A stretch of DNA of 64,000 nt, from positions 2,703,001-2,767,000 of the forward strand of contig NZ_AP017367.1 of assembly GCF_001548395.1 (NCBI RefSeq), in the 5' to 3' direction. A program made the translations under genes and the position numbers. Positions 25,328 through 34,774 of the stretch are shown one piece after another; positions within the stretch are counted from its first letter, which is position 1; each line of letters starts with the position of its first letter. The notes beneath the pieces were generated by a model. The model was not told the DNA's origin, did no database searches, and saw only the letters and a list, made by a program, of their open reading frames with translations. This stretch comes from Leptolyngbya sp. O-77. GTDB lineage: Bacteria > Cyanobacteriota > Cyanobacteriia > Elainellales > Elainellaceae.

Positions 25328-26929
25328 CTAACCGACGGCATTGGGCGCAGGGGGAGCATCGGGGGCGGGCGTTTCTATAGGATTGGATGGCGGGGCAGGC
25401 ACAGGGAAAGGGTGCGGTGCTGGGCTGGGCGCTGAGATGGGGATAGAGACGGGAGCGGGTTGAGGAACTGGTTGGGGGACTGGCGCAGGCACGGCAGCAG
25501 GCAGGGCGTGGCCCAGCGGCACAAAGTCAAACCCAAAGCCAGATCGGAGGCCGGGCTGCACGGTGACCAACTGCACGCCCTGGTTGCGATCGCCCGTCGG
25601 CAAAAATCGCACCGTTCCCGTTGCGCCACTGGCAAAAAAGTTGGGGGAGCGGAGCGCCTGCTGCACACCCGCCCGGTTCGGAGCCTGTTCCAGCGCAGCA
25701 ATCAGCGTTTGGGCAGCATCGTAGGCCGTGGCAGTGCGCCAGTTTACGTCGCCTCGCCAAAGCTGGCGCGATCGCTCCACAAACGCCGCCTGCGACGCAG
25801 ATAGAATATGCCAAGGCACCGCCACCACCATGCCCACAGACTCTGGCCCGCCCACCTCCAGCGTCTTGGGCGCGTATACGTCGCCGCCCGCCAGCAGAGG
25901 CAGTCGCCCACCATTTGTCCGCACTACTTGCAGCGTCCGGTCAAGCTGGTCGCCATCGGTCAGCAGCACCAGCGCCGTCGCGCCCTGGGCGGTTGCTTGC
26001 TGAATGCTGTCTGCGGCGCTGAAGGTAGACTGCGACACGTCGATTTCTCGCACCACTAGCCCACCGCCGAGGGAGAGCGCCGTCCCAAATTCTGCCTTGA
26101 GCGACTGGCTGTAGCGGCTGCGCGAGTCGAAAAAGACGGCGGCTTTTTGCTGCCGCATCTGGTTGAGCAAATGATCGGCAAGGGCGCGAGCGGTCACAAA
26201 ATCGCTGGGCACGGTGCGATAGGTATAGGCTCCGGCGTGGGCCAGTTCAACGGCGGTGCTGAGGGGCGAAATGGCAACCAGTTTCCCCGCTTCGTAAATC
26301 TCCGCAGCCGCCAGGGTCGCCTCGCTGCTGGCATGGCCCACCACACCCAGCACCGACGGGTTTGCGACCAATGCCTGGGCGATCGCCCTCGCCACAGCAG
26401 GACGGTTCTCATCGTTGGCAATGATCACCCGCAGCGGCATACCGCCAATTCCACTGCTCTGGTTAATTTCTTGCTGCGCCTGGGCTACGCCTCGCAGCAC
26501 CTCCAGCGAACTGTTCAAATCCTGGCTGAGGGGCACGGAGACGGCGATCGCATAGGCCGGGTTTGGCCCAATCTGGGCATTGTTCAGGTATATCAACGCC
26601 TCTGGGTCGTTGGGCGTGGATTGGAGCGCGGCGGCAAAGTAGGCTACGGCCTGGCGAGAATTGCCAGCGGCGATCGCCTGCACGCCCTGATGTTTCTCCG
26701 GCGACGCACCAGGCTGAATCAACAGCCGCTCGCCGCTGCTGATGCGTCCCAGCACCTCGTTGGGCGAGAGTCCGTCTGGCTCTGTGGGGCGCGGCTGACT
26801 GCTCACCGACAGCAGATGCGCCATTTTCAGATGATCGGCCGACCACCACAGCCCAGCGACCACCACCCCCAGCGTGATCAGCATGGAGAGGACTAATGCC
26901 GGTGTTTCCGTTTCCCGTTGGCTAGACAT
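25328..26929 (-). CDS. membrane-anchored periplasmic substrate-binding protein (LivK/amino-acid type)
   Basis: It has one N-terminal transmembrane segment (LVLSMLITLGVVVAGLWW), then a short TPR-like helical part (GNSRQAVAYFAAALQSTPNDPEAL). A type I periplasmic-binding fold follows, with GIGGMPLRVIIANDENRPAVAR and VLGVVGHASSEATLAAAEIYEAGKL divided across positions. The tail is strongly Pro-rich (last about 65 residues). I place the start at 26929 (533 aa). The frame is open to 27217, but that would run into the kinase gene. No permease or ATPase is adjacent, so it may sense rather than transport. It lies 29 bases after the kinase. Confidence 0.8.
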   Translation of the reverse strand: MSSQRETETPALVLSMLITLGVVVAGLWWSADHLKMAHLLSVSSQPRPTEPDGLSPNEVLGRISSGERLLIQPGASPEKHQGVQAIAAGNSRQAVAYFAAALQSTPNDPEALIYLNNAQIGPNPAYAIAVSVPLSQDLNSSLEVLRGVAQAQQEINQSSGIGGMPLRVIIANDENRPAVARAIAQALVANPSVLGVVGHASSEATLAAAEIYEAGKLVAISPLSTAVELAHAGAYTYRTVPSDFVTARALADHLLNQMRQQKAAVFFDSRSRYSQSLKAEFGTALSLGGGLVVREIDVSQSTFSAADSIQQATAQGATALVLLTDGDQLDRTLQVVRTNGGRLPLLAGGDVYAPKTLEVGGPESVGMVVAVPWHILSASQAAFVERSRQLWRGDVNWRTATAYDAAQTLIAALEQAPNRAGVQQALRSPNFFASGATGTVRFLPTGDRNQGVQLVTVQPGLRSGFGFDFVPLGHALPAAVPAPVPQPVPQPAPVSIPISAPSPAPHPFPVPAPPSNPIETPAPDAPPAPNAVG

Positions 26930-26958
26930 ATTTTTTGCAAGGGGCGATGCACCCGCCG

Positions 26959-28479
26959 CTACAAGATGCGCGACAGCGCCAGATAAACGAGTCTGAATAC
27001 AATTCCCACGAAAACGGCCAGCAGTCCGGCAAAAATGGCCAACATAAAAATATTGGGCAGCGATGGCGTGGCAATGATCGCCAGCCCCCTCCTCAGGGGT
27101 GTAAACGCCACCAGCGCCAGGGTGATGCCTGCAATGATTAATAAATCGTTGCGCTCGATCCAGCGGCGCGACTGGGCAAAAATCAGCCCTATCACGATTC
27201 CCAACAGCGGCACCCAAAACACCGGACTGACAATCGTCGTCCCCAGCAAGCTAAGCAGGGCGATCGCCACTAGTCCGCCCTCAAAGCCCGTAAACAGCGC
27301 CCCACCCAAAAACTCCATTAGCGAAAAGGGTGCAACCGTTGGTGTGGAAGGGGAAACAGCGGCGGGCGGCGACGCAGCAGGTGCCGAGGAAACAGGCGCA
27401 GGTTGGGCGGCCGGGGCCGATTGCAGAGACGTTGCACCCGTCCCGGTCGCCAAAGGCGCACTGGTAACTGGGAAACCCTGACCAGCGTGGGCGGGCTGCC
27501 CAGGATGGGACGCTGGCGATACTGCCCGCAGCGCCTCCCGCACCTCCTGGGCCGACTGAAATCGCTGGCTGGGCGTGGGCAGCAGCATTTTGTTCAGTAC
27601 GTCCGCTAGGCGATCGCTCACCGGTGTAGACAAGTGCGATCGCCAGTTCCAGTGATTGCTATAGGCATCGTAGAGTTCGTTGGGCTGTTTGCCCGTCAGC
27701 AGCGTAATACAGGTCACCGCCAGCGCATACAAATCCGTCGCCGGATACACCTGGTCACCCCGCATCTGCTCCGGCGGCGCAAATCCCATCGAGTAAATCC
27801 CTGTAGAAGCCCTGCCGCCTGTGCTGACTGCGGCCGCTGTCACCTGCTTCACTGCGCCAAAGTCCAGCAAAAACAGCCGCCCATCCCGCCGCCGCATGAT
27901 GTTCGACAGCTTGATATCGCGGTGGATTGAGCCGTTGGCGTGAACGTAGTCAAGCACCTTGAGGACTTCCTCTAACACCTCCAGCACTTCAGACTCCGAA
28001 AACGCCCCCCGTTGTTCCAGTTCTTGCTCTAAATCTTTGCCATCGATAAATTCCTGCACCAGATAGAAGAACCGATCCGTCCTTCCTGGAACCAGGCTGG
28101 GCACTTCCAGTTCAAAAAAGGCAAGCAAGTTGGGAATTTGGGGATGGTTGCTGCCTAGCTGCTCCAGCACCTCCGCCTCGCGCTGGAATAGCGTCTGCGC
28201 GACCTGGAGCTGGTTGGGGCTGAGGTCGCCCGACGGCTGAAACTGTTTCACCACACACTGGCGCATGGCGGGCGTGTAGCGATCGCGCGCCAAAAACGCT
28301 GCCCCAAAGCCGCCCTTCCCCAGCAGTTTTTGCGGGATGTATCTCCCCTGCAACAGCAACGGCATCCCGCAAGTGGTGCAGAACTTTTGCTGCACTGTCC
28401 GCAGGGTTGATGAATCGTCCAGATCGGCAAAGTGATTTTGTGGGCGGGGACAGCCAAAACGGGTGCAATAAACTTCCAT
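26959..28479 (-). CDS. Ser/Thr protein kinase with Cys4 N-terminus and membrane tail
   Basis: A 506-residue Hanks-type kinase. Four Cys at positions 5, 10, 34 and 37 suggest a small zinc site before the kinase domain. The domain shows LGKGGFGAAF (P-loop), CVVKQF (Lys), SIHRDIKLSNIM (catalytic Asp), LLDFGAVKQ (DFG) and PEQM in the APE position. After an Ala/Pro-rich linker come about four hydrophobic segments (residues 370-505). Cyanobacteria also encode a fused kinase/substrate-binding protein; here the two parts are separate, adjacent genes. It probably phosphorylates targets in response to a periplasmic signal. Confidence 0.88.
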   Translation of the reverse strand: MEVYCTRFGCPRPQNHFADLDDSSTLRTVQQKFCTTCGMPLLLQGRYIPQKLLGKGGFGAAFLARDRYTPAMRQCVVKQFQPSGDLSPNQLQVAQTLFQREAEVLEQLGSNHPQIPNLLAFFELEVPSLVPGRTDRFFYLVQEFIDGKDLEQELEQRGAFSESEVLEVLEEVLKVLDYVHANGSIHRDIKLSNIMRRRDGRLFLLDFGAVKQVTAAAVSTGGRASTGIYSMGFAPPEQMRGDQVYPATDLYALAVTCITLLTGKQPNELYDAYSNHWNWRSHLSTPVSDRLADVLNKMLLPTPSQRFQSAQEVREALRAVSPASHPGQPAHAGQGFPVTSAPLATGTGATSLQSAPAAQPAPVSSAPAASPPAAVSPSTPTVAPFSLMEFLGGALFTGFEGGLVAIALLSLLGTTIVSPVFWVPLLGIVIGLIFAQSRRWIERNDLLIIAGITLALVAFTPLRRGLAIIATPSLPNIFMLAIFAGLLAVFVGIVFRLVYLALSRIL

Positions 28480-28525
28480 ACGGCGCGGCTAGCTGACAAG
28501 GGTGGACACACGCGAACCCTACAGC

Positions 28526-28549
28526 TATAGGTTAACCCGTATAGGTTAA
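28526..28549. repeat. 10-bp direct repeat in the kinase promoter region
   Basis: tataggttaa occurs at 28526-28535 and 28540-28549, a period of 14 bases, about 50-70 bases upstream of the kinase start. It could be a paired operator, but no regulator can be named. Confidence 0.5.
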
Positions 28550-28601
28550 ACCAAACCTTGACGGGCCGCCCACCAAACGATTGCTATCCCTCACCACATG
28601 C

Positions 28602-29588
28602 TCAGGTTTCGACGGGCAAAACGGCTGCCGCCATCGACCCATGACCATCGTGGGCAGGAGTCGAAACATGGGTGGAAAACTGAGGCAACACTTCTTCGAT
28701 AAAGGCCTGGGCCGCCTTGGAGCGATAGCGGTTGGGGTTCACAATCACCGACAGCATCCGATTCACCACCACATCTTCGATGCGGGTGCGCTTTAGCACA
28801 TCCATTTGCAGCTCTTTTTCGATGGCGGAAATGGACACAAAGGCAGCGCCCAGCCCCGACTGCACGGCGTTTTTGATAGCTTCGATGGAGTTTAGCTCCA
28901 TTTCTACTTTCAAACGGCGCGTTTCGATGCCGCTGCGCGTGAGAACCTGATCAATCACCTTGCGGATGGTGGATTGTGAATCAAGGGTGATGAACTGGAG
29001 CTTGTAGAGGTCGTCTTTTTGCACGATGCCTTGGCGAGCCAGCGGGTGATAGGCGGGCAGGATGAGTGCTAGTTCGTCTTCGGCATAGGGAATAATTTCT
29101 AAAGATTCCTGTAATTCGGGAGGCACTTCTCCGCCGATAATCGCTAGGTCGATCTGCCCGTTGGCGACGCTCCAGGCCGTGCGCCGGGTGGAATGGACGT
29201 GAAGCTGGACAGCGACTTCGGGATACTGCTTGCGAAACACGCCGATCATCCGGGGCAGCAGGTAGGTTCCGGTGGTCTGGCTGGCCCCTACAATCAGCGT
29301 CCCGCCCTGGAGGTTTTGCAGGTCTTCGATGGCGCGGCAGGTTTCTTCACAAAGGGACAAAATGCGATCGCCATAGCTCAGCAGCAGATGCCCCGCCTCT
29401 GTAAGCTGGGCCCGCCGCCCGCCCCGGTCAAACAGCGGTACATCCAACTGGCGCTCCAGGTTTTGTACCTGCAAGCTGACGGCAGGCTGCGACACATAGA
29501 GGCTGTCGGCCGCTCGTTTGAAGCTTCCCTCGGCGGCGATCGCCTTGAGAATCCGTAACTGATCCAGTGTGAAAGGAAGGTCAGCCAT
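28602..29588 (-). CDS. rbcR: LysR-type regulator RbcR (Ycf30)
   Basis: RbcR controls RuBisCO and related carbon-fixation genes in cyanobacteria and red-lineage plastids. The helix-turn-helix is at residues 12-45 (LDQLRILKAIAAEGSFKRAA, then LYVSQPAVSLQVQNLE). The effector domain has VGASQTTGTYLLPRM and RRTAWSVANGQIDLAIIGGEVP, which I recognise as RbcR/Ycf30 rather than NtcB, CmpR or CcmR. I use the ATG at 29588 (328 aa). The last about 30 residues are a loose extension. Confidence 0.85.
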   Translation of the reverse strand: MADLPFTLDQLRILKAIAAEGSFKRAADSLYVSQPAVSLQVQNLERQLDVPLFDRGGRRAQLTEAGHLLLSYGDRILSLCEETCRAIEDLQNLQGGTLIVGASQTTGTYLLPRMIGVFRKQYPEVAVQLHVHSTRRTAWSVANGQIDLAIIGGEVPPELQESLEIIPYAEDELALILPAYHPLARQGIVQKDDLYKLQFITLDSQSTIRKVIDQVLTRSGIETRRLKVEMELNSIEAIKNAVQSGLGAAFVSISAIEKELQMDVLKRTRIEDVVVNRMLSVIVNPNRYRSKAAQAFIEEVLPQFSTHVSTPAHDGHGSMAAAVLPVET

Positions 29589-30087
29589 GACTGCTAAGCC
29601 TAACAACAGAATGAACCGGGAGTATGAACCTGAAGCATGAAAAAATGATCGACCGTCTCAAACATCAACCTCTCAGCCGTGCAGCATTGCCTTGCTTATT
29701 AATCAATCCTGCAACGTAATCCAACCGACCGCATTCCTCAAAATCTTGAAAATCTTGATTTTTGCCAGCGTGTCTGGCTCCCGGAGTGACAAACCCTCTA
29801 GCCCCTGGCCGCAGCCAGATAGCCTCAGCGTGGAGCGTGGGAGTTGGGCATTTGACTACACCTGACATCATTGGACTACAGAATGTCCCTTTCTAGTGCA
29901 TCGGTGTAGATAAACATTCAGTAAACAACATCCTGTGAGAAAAAGGCGAAAAAGTTGGGCAAATTGAGGCAAGCTAAATCAGGCTGGATTTTTTTAATGA
30001 ACCTTAACGTATCGATTTAATGACCTGCGCTGCCTGAGAGCGCCACTTTAGGAATCCTTTAGTATTAGAGCAGCATTAGAGCAACTT
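29589..30087. other. intergenic region between rbcR and the Roadblock-like gene
   Basis: A divergent region of about 500 bases. A 68-residue frame at 29665-29871 on the minus strand has no recognisable features and I do not call it. The region is AT-rich from about 29930 to 30080, as expected of a promoter for the rightward gene. No strong repeat is seen. Confidence 0.5.
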
Positions 30088-31026
30088 ATGAAGCGGGAGG
30101 TCGTCCAGGAGTTTCTAAATCAACCCGGCGTCGCTGGGATTGCCCTGATGGATGGGCGATCGCGACCCTACTTTTTTGGGGTTGATCAAACCCTCAACTT
30201 TCAGCAGAAAGAGGCGCTAGCCCAGGGGATTCAGCAGGTCGTGCAAACGACACCCCCTGGATTTGAGTATTTTGAATTTCAGTTTAGCGGGCATCGTGCC
30301 TATATCTACAAATTTGATCACGGCATGATTTTGCTGGTGCTGGCGACTGGTGAGCTAGTCCTGGCAACCTACGCGCCGCTCATTCATCAACTGCGGGCAG
30401 AGCTAAAGCATGATCTGACCAATGCGATCGCCACCTTTCGCTTGCTTGCTGGAAATCTCTCCCTATCAAACCAAAACTACTGGCAGTCCACTGGCCCTAC
30501 TGGGCCCTCCACCACCATTCCCTCTGCCCCTTGGCACAGGCCCGCTCCGCTCCCCGCCCAGCCTGAGGCCGTCCCCACGGCCCCACCTGTTTCTTCAGAG
30601 TCTATTGCCCTCGATCCGCTCTTGTCTTCGTCTGTTTCTGAAGATACTGCGGATGCTGCGGCGTTGCCCCCCGATGCGCCTGCGCCTACGCTCAAGGAAC
30701 TGCTGACTGCGGTAAATCAAATCAGCCAGTTCACCACGCACTATCTGGGGCCGACGGTGGTAGCCAACTACTGGCGATCGAGCCGTCCGGTGATGGAGTG
30801 GCTCAACAATTTTGAAATCGATCGCGCTGCCCGAATCACCTATACCGGCGATGTGCCAAGCGCCCTATCGCAGACCCTCAGCAACGAGCAGCAGCAGGGA
30901 TTTCAGGAATGGATTAATGCCTTTATCCAGCGATGTTCTCGTGTGATTCGCGACTTTTCAACGTTGTTAGATCAGGGCGTGTTAGACGTTCGCCAAAAGG
31001 CGTTTTTGGCGCTAGCGTCCCATTGA
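30088..31026 (+). CDS. Roadblock/LC7-like domain protein, cyanobacterial
   Basis: A 312-residue protein that I cannot name. Residues 1-110 look like a Roadblock/LC7 domain (FLNQPGVAGIALMDGRSRPY, FEFQFSGHRAYIYKFDHGMILLVLA). A Pro/Ala/Ser-rich linker (about 140-205) follows, then a helical C-terminal domain (LKELLTAVNQISQFTTHYLGP, VMEWLNNFEID). Bacterial Roadblock proteins often pair with small GTPases, but none is nearby. It is followed 137 bases later by a ferredoxin gene in the same direction. Confidence 0.65.
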   Translation: MKREVVQEFLNQPGVAGIALMDGRSRPYFFGVDQTLNFQQKEALAQGIQQVVQTTPPGFEYFEFQFSGHRAYIYKFDHGMILLVLATGELVLATYAPLIHQLRAELKHDLTNAIATFRLLAGNLSLSNQNYWQSTGPTGPSTTIPSAPWHRPAPLPAQPEAVPTAPPVSSESIALDPLLSSSVSEDTADAAALPPDAPAPTLKELLTAVNQISQFTTHYLGPTVVANYWRSSRPVMEWLNNFEIDRAARITYTGDVPSALSQTLSNEQQQGFQEWINAFIQRCSRVIRDFSTLLDQGVLDVRQKAFLALASH

Positions 31027-31162
31027 GGAGATGCGGTTTGAGAGGGCGATCGCCCTTATTTTCCCGACTCAGGGCGATGCCTGCCTCAGCGTAGCCCCCT
31101 TAATTCTGTGTACTTTTTTCCTCTGCTTCCCGTTTTGATAGCTAACCTCTGGAGAACCCGTC

Positions 31163-31648
31163 ATGGCTAAAACTGTCCGCCTGGAACCGATTGCTCAAGA
31201 AACCTCAGTCGAAACCAACGGCAACTTGCTCTCTGTTTTAATTAACAAAGATCTGGATGTCTTACGCGAATGCGGCGGACGGGGCATGTGCGCCACCTGC
31301 CATGTCTATGTCACCGAAGGCATGAACCAACTCTCGCCGATCAACCGCCGAGAACAGCGGACCCTGGAAGTCATTACCACCTGCCGCCCAAACTCCCGGC
31401 TTGCCTGCCAGGCCCGCGTCCAGGGCAACGGGGTCACTGTCGAGCTACCGGCCGGGATGTACATCAACTCGCTGCAAGACATTGAGGTTTTGATCGGGCG
31501 GCGGGCAGAACAAAACCTACTGCACCCCATCACGGGTCAAGTGCTGGTAGAGGAGGGCAAGCTGATTACTCGCTCCATGATGAAGCAACTGGAAGCCACG
31601 CCGACCTTCAGAGTGTCAGAGTACTTTTCCAACAGTAGTGAGGCATAG
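31163..31648 (+). CDS. 2Fe-2S ferredoxin-like protein
   Basis: A 161-residue protein with a plant/adrenodoxin-type 2Fe-2S domain. Ligands are the Cys of RECGGRGMCATCHVY and the distal Cys of RLACQARV. The C-terminal 60 residues (GRRAEQNLLHPITGQ onward) extend beyond a normal ferredoxin. It is probably a soluble electron carrier, but its partners are unknown. A clear ribosome site (CTGGAG) precedes the ATG. Confidence 0.85.
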   Translation: MAKTVRLEPIAQETSVETNGNLLSVLINKDLDVLRECGGRGMCATCHVYVTEGMNQLSPINRREQRTLEVITTCRPNSRLACQARVQGNGVTVELPAGMYINSLQDIEVLIGRRAEQNLLHPITGQVLVEEGKLITRSMMKQLEATPTFRVSEYFSNSSEA

Positions 31649-31710
31649 ATGAGTTCCGAGGGTCAGGGGTCAGCCGTTGTTCCACAGCCTAACCCCTCAA
31701 CCCCGATTGC

Positions 31711-32265
31711 TCAAACCGAGACAGCGACGGAGCGCAGCTTGCGGGTGTTTTCAACCAGGCTTTTGGCAAAGGCATCAAAGCGCTTGGAGAGGGATTCGTC
31801 CGTCAGGCTGCCGTTGGCATCAAATGCTTTCCAGGCTTGCCCGATCGCCACTTGCTCTGGAATCACCCAGGCGTGAACCCAGCGCAGGATGGTTCGCAGG
31901 TCGTTCAGCGCATTGCTGTTGGGCTGTCCACCCAGGACGCTGATGTTGCCCACTACCTTGTCGGTAAATTCTTCAAAGCCCATCAGGTCGAGGGCATTTT
32001 TCAGCACGCCGCTGACGCTGCCGTGATATTCCGGGGTTGCCAGGATGATGCCGTCTGCTTGACGAAACGCTTGCTGCAAGCGGGCTACATCGGGATAGTC
32101 GGAATAGTCGTCGCCGCCATCGCAAAAGGGGAGATGGAGCGATCGCAGATCCAGAATTTCTACCTCGGCTCCCAGCGCCCGGACTCGCTCAGCGGCGATC
32201 GCCAGCGCTTTGTGACTATAGGAACCTGGACGCAGACTCCCAGCAATACCCACAATTTTGACCAT
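31711..32265 (-). CDS. NADPH-dependent FMN reductase family protein
   Basis: A 184-residue flavodoxin-like protein. It begins VKIVGIAGSLRPGSYSHKAL (phosphate loop) and has ATPEYHGSVSGVLKNALDLM, the signature of the FMN_red/azoreductase family. It would reduce FMN, quinones or chromate with NAD(P)H. It converges on the ferredoxin gene with a 62-base gap, so no operon link is implied. Confidence 0.87.
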   Translation of the reverse strand: MVKIVGIAGSLRPGSYSHKALAIAAERVRALGAEVEILDLRSLHLPFCDGGDDYSDYPDVARLQQAFRQADGIILATPEYHGSVSGVLKNALDLMGFEEFTDKVVGNISVLGGQPNSNALNDLRTILRWVHAWVIPEQVAIGQAWKAFDANGSLTDESLSKRFDAFAKSLVENTRKLRSVAVSV

Positions 32266-32626
32266 TGCGTTAACCTTTTTTAACCTCTGTATCGACTTGC
32301 CTCTATTCTAGCTAAATCGAACTCGGTATGAGTATGTCTTGCTGGTCGGGTCAGGGCTTCGCGGCAAGGGGCTTCAGGGGCAAAAACAAAAAAACAAGAA
32401 AAGGGAGGGACTATGGGTAGCCCTCCCAACCATCAGGGTGCATCTACTTATCACATTATGCCATCTAGAGGATGAGGGGTGAAACCCCCTTCCTGAAGTT
32501 TCTTTGTTTTTCTATCAGTATAACTTATCTTTATGAATTTTTAGATATAAAAAACCAATCTCATTATAGCAATCACTGCTATCATACGAAAACTCCTCCG
32601 TTTTTGCACGGCTTCAATCCAAACCC
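32266..32626. other. intergenic region, 361 bases
   Basis: No gene is seen. GGGAGGG and CCCTCCC at about 32402-32426 form a 7-bp stem with an 11-base loop. The segment from 32500 to 32600 is AT-rich. The upstream side holds the promoter of the leftward flavin reductase gene. Confidence 0.5.
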
Positions 32627-33379
32627 TTAGCCAAACTTGACTCGATAGAGATGAAATAGTTCACCGGGTTGTTTTTTCATCACCTGTGCTTTTTGCGCCT
32701 TGAGCAAATCTTGCCACGCGCTGAGCGGCTCCAAAAATACCTCCGCGCCGAGATAGGTTTCCAAAATTGCCCAGTTTTCAGCGAGGGGCGAGTCTGGGTC
32801 GATTACGTCGAAGACGAACATACCGCCGGGTTTGAGGACGCGCTGCACCTCGGTCAGCACGGCTTTCCAATAGTTCAGCGGATAATAGCAGCTAAACCCG
32901 GTGGCGATCGCCAAATCAAACTGATCCGCTTCGTATTGGAGCTGGTGCGCCGGGCCAGGCTGCACGCCCTTGAAGAGTTTGGAGTTGAGCTGGGGGCCGC
33001 GGGCGTTCAGCGTGTCGCGGGCGACCTGGCTGATTTCCTGCCCGTAGAATACTGCGTCCCAATCGCGCCAGGGATAAATCAAAAAGCTCACGCCACAGCC
33101 AATATCCAGGCAGCGCTGCTGCTTTTTGGGCTGGGCAATTTCCCAGAAGGGCGAGGCGATTTTTGGGGTGAGCAGACCCGCCTGCCATTCTTGATAAATC
33201 GGCATTTCGGTGACTTCGGCGGGTAGGTCAAACGGCTCCCGCTGATAGTCCTGGTTAAAGCGGCGGGCCACGGCCGCAAGCTGCGGCTGCCATTCATCCG
33301 TGCGATCGCCCAAAAAGCTCGCCAGACTGTTTCCGGACGGGCCTCTTGGCGACGACCCAGCCGCTCGATCTTTTGCCAT
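32627..33379 (-). CDS. class I SAM-dependent methyltransferase
   Basis: A 250-residue methyltransferase. Motif I is CLDIGCGVSFLIYPW, with the acidic end of strand 2 in YGQEISQVA, QFDLAIATGFSCYYP as motif II region and VLKPGGMFVFDVIDP as post-motif. An N-terminal extension of about 60 residues is predicted to be disordered or helical. The substrate is not deducible. A small molecule or quinone-like acceptor is as likely as a protein. Confidence 0.75.
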   Translation of the reverse strand: MAKDRAAGSSPRGPSGNSLASFLGDRTDEWQPQLAAVARRFNQDYQREPFDLPAEVTEMPIYQEWQAGLLTPKIASPFWEIAQPKKQQRCLDIGCGVSFLIYPWRDWDAVFYGQEISQVARDTLNARGPQLNSKLFKGVQPGPAHQLQYEADQFDLAIATGFSCYYPLNYWKAVLTEVQRVLKPGGMFVFDVIDPDSPLAENWAILETYLGAEVFLEPLSAWQDLLKAQKAQVMKKQPGELFHLYRVKFG

Positions 33380-33438
33380 TATTCACTCACTAGATCAACC
33401 TTTGACAGCAAGACTTGCAGCGAAACTTTCGCCCTGTG

Positions 33439-34527
33439 CTATCCGCGTGGCACCGCCGAAGATTGCTCCGGCCGGGCAAAGATCATGCGCCCTGCCGACG
33501 TTTGCAGCGCCCCCGTCACCAGCACACAGATCTCATCGCCAATATAGTCGCCCCCTTCCTCCACCACGACCATCGTGCCGTCGTTGAGGTAGCCTACGCC
33601 CTGTGCGGGTTCCTTGCCCTGCTTCAAAATCTTCAGGTCGAAGGTGTCTCCGGGCAGATAGGTCGGCCGGATGGCCTGCGCCAGGTCGTTGATATTCAGC
33701 ACAGGCACCTGCTGCAAACTCGCGACCTTGTTGAGGTTGTAGTCGTTGGTCAGCAGCATTCCGTTGATGTCTTGTGCCAGCCGCACGAGCTTGGCATCGA
33801 CCGTGGGAATATCGTCATAGTCGGCTGGGTGGATGGCGATGCGGTCGGGATAGGCTTCCTTGATGCGGTTGAGAATATCCAGTCCGCGCCGCCCGCGCAC
33901 CCGCTTTTGGTCGCTGGAGGCATCTGCCACCTGCTGAAGCTCTTGCAGCACAAACTGCGGCACCAGAATTTGCCCTTCGATAAAGCCTGTCGCCAGGATG
34001 TCTTCGATGCGACCGTCGATGATGCAGCTTGTATCCAGTACCTTGGCGGCGGCGGGCTTGAGCGTGCCCTCGGCCACCAGCAGCGTTTCGACACTGTTGG
34101 GATTGATCAGGCGGAGGAGCGATCGCCCGTGAGCATCCGCTAGATTCACCCCAGAAAAGGCAAAAATCACGCTGCCCAAAATCGCGGCCAATGGCTTGAT
34201 AAAAGCAAATTCGTTCGGAATGGGCAGCAGAAAAATCGGAGCCAGCAGCAGATTGGCGACCAGCAGCCCCAGCACCAGCCCCACCGAGCGGCTGAGCAGC
34301 ATATCTACTGGCATTTCGCGTACCTGCCGCTCGACGCGCCGATAGGAGGTCTGTGCCACTAGCCCCAGCGCCAGCCCCAACAGCCCGCCAAAGCCGCCCG
34401 TCACCAGGCTCAACCCTTCGCGATTTGTCACCTGATCGAGCGCGTCCATCGGCAGCAAATCAACGCTGAAATAGCCGATCCCCGCGCCCGCTACAATGAA
34501 TGAAAGAATAATAATTGCGTCAAGCAT
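33439..34527 (-). CDS. YacL-type membrane protein with PIN and TRAM domains
   Basis: A 362-residue protein. Four hydrophobic segments lie in residues 1-130. A PIN nuclease domain follows, with acidic residues in VLDTSCIIDGRIEDI, VLQELQQVAD and LTNDYNLNKVA. A C-terminal TRAM domain (GYLNDGTMVVVEEGGDYIG) can bind RNA. Relatives include Bacillus YacL, whose substrate is not established. The combination suggests a membrane-tethered RNase. Confidence 0.87.
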   Translation of the reverse strand: MLDAIIILSFIVAGAGIGYFSVDLLPMDALDQVTNREGLSLVTGGFGGLLGLALGLVAQTSYRRVERQVREMPVDMLLSRSVGLVLGLLVANLLLAPIFLLPIPNEFAFIKPLAAILGSVIFAFSGVNLADAHGRSLLRLINPNSVETLLVAEGTLKPAAAKVLDTSCIIDGRIEDILATGFIEGQILVPQFVLQELQQVADASSDQKRVRGRRGLDILNRIKEAYPDRIAIHPADYDDIPTVDAKLVRLAQDINGMLLTNDYNLNKVASLQQVPVLNINDLAQAIRPTYLPGDTFDLKILKQGKEPAQGVGYLNDGTMVVVEEGGDYIGDEICVLVTGALQTSAGRMIFARPEQSSAVPRG

Positions 34528-34774
34528 AGGTTCCAGTTAAGTGCTGGAGAGTCTGTGGCGAGGTCAGGGGTCGCGGTCACGAAAGCGTGCGATTACGAAA
34601 GCGTTATGAGTGGCGTGCGAGTGAAGCGGGAATGGGCGCTGACGGGCGATCCCAAGCCATAGATTCATCGAGCTAGCTAGCCCAGACATAACCCAAGCTC
34701 GATGCAGTGGGTTAGTGCATCAGCGCACAGGTTCATTATATCGCCCGATTTTACACTGGACGGTTCCTCTAGCG

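Noticed and set aside
29665..29871. 68-residue frame on the minus strand upstream of rbcR
   Set aside because: No ribosome site, no recognisable motif and irregular composition; it may be chance.
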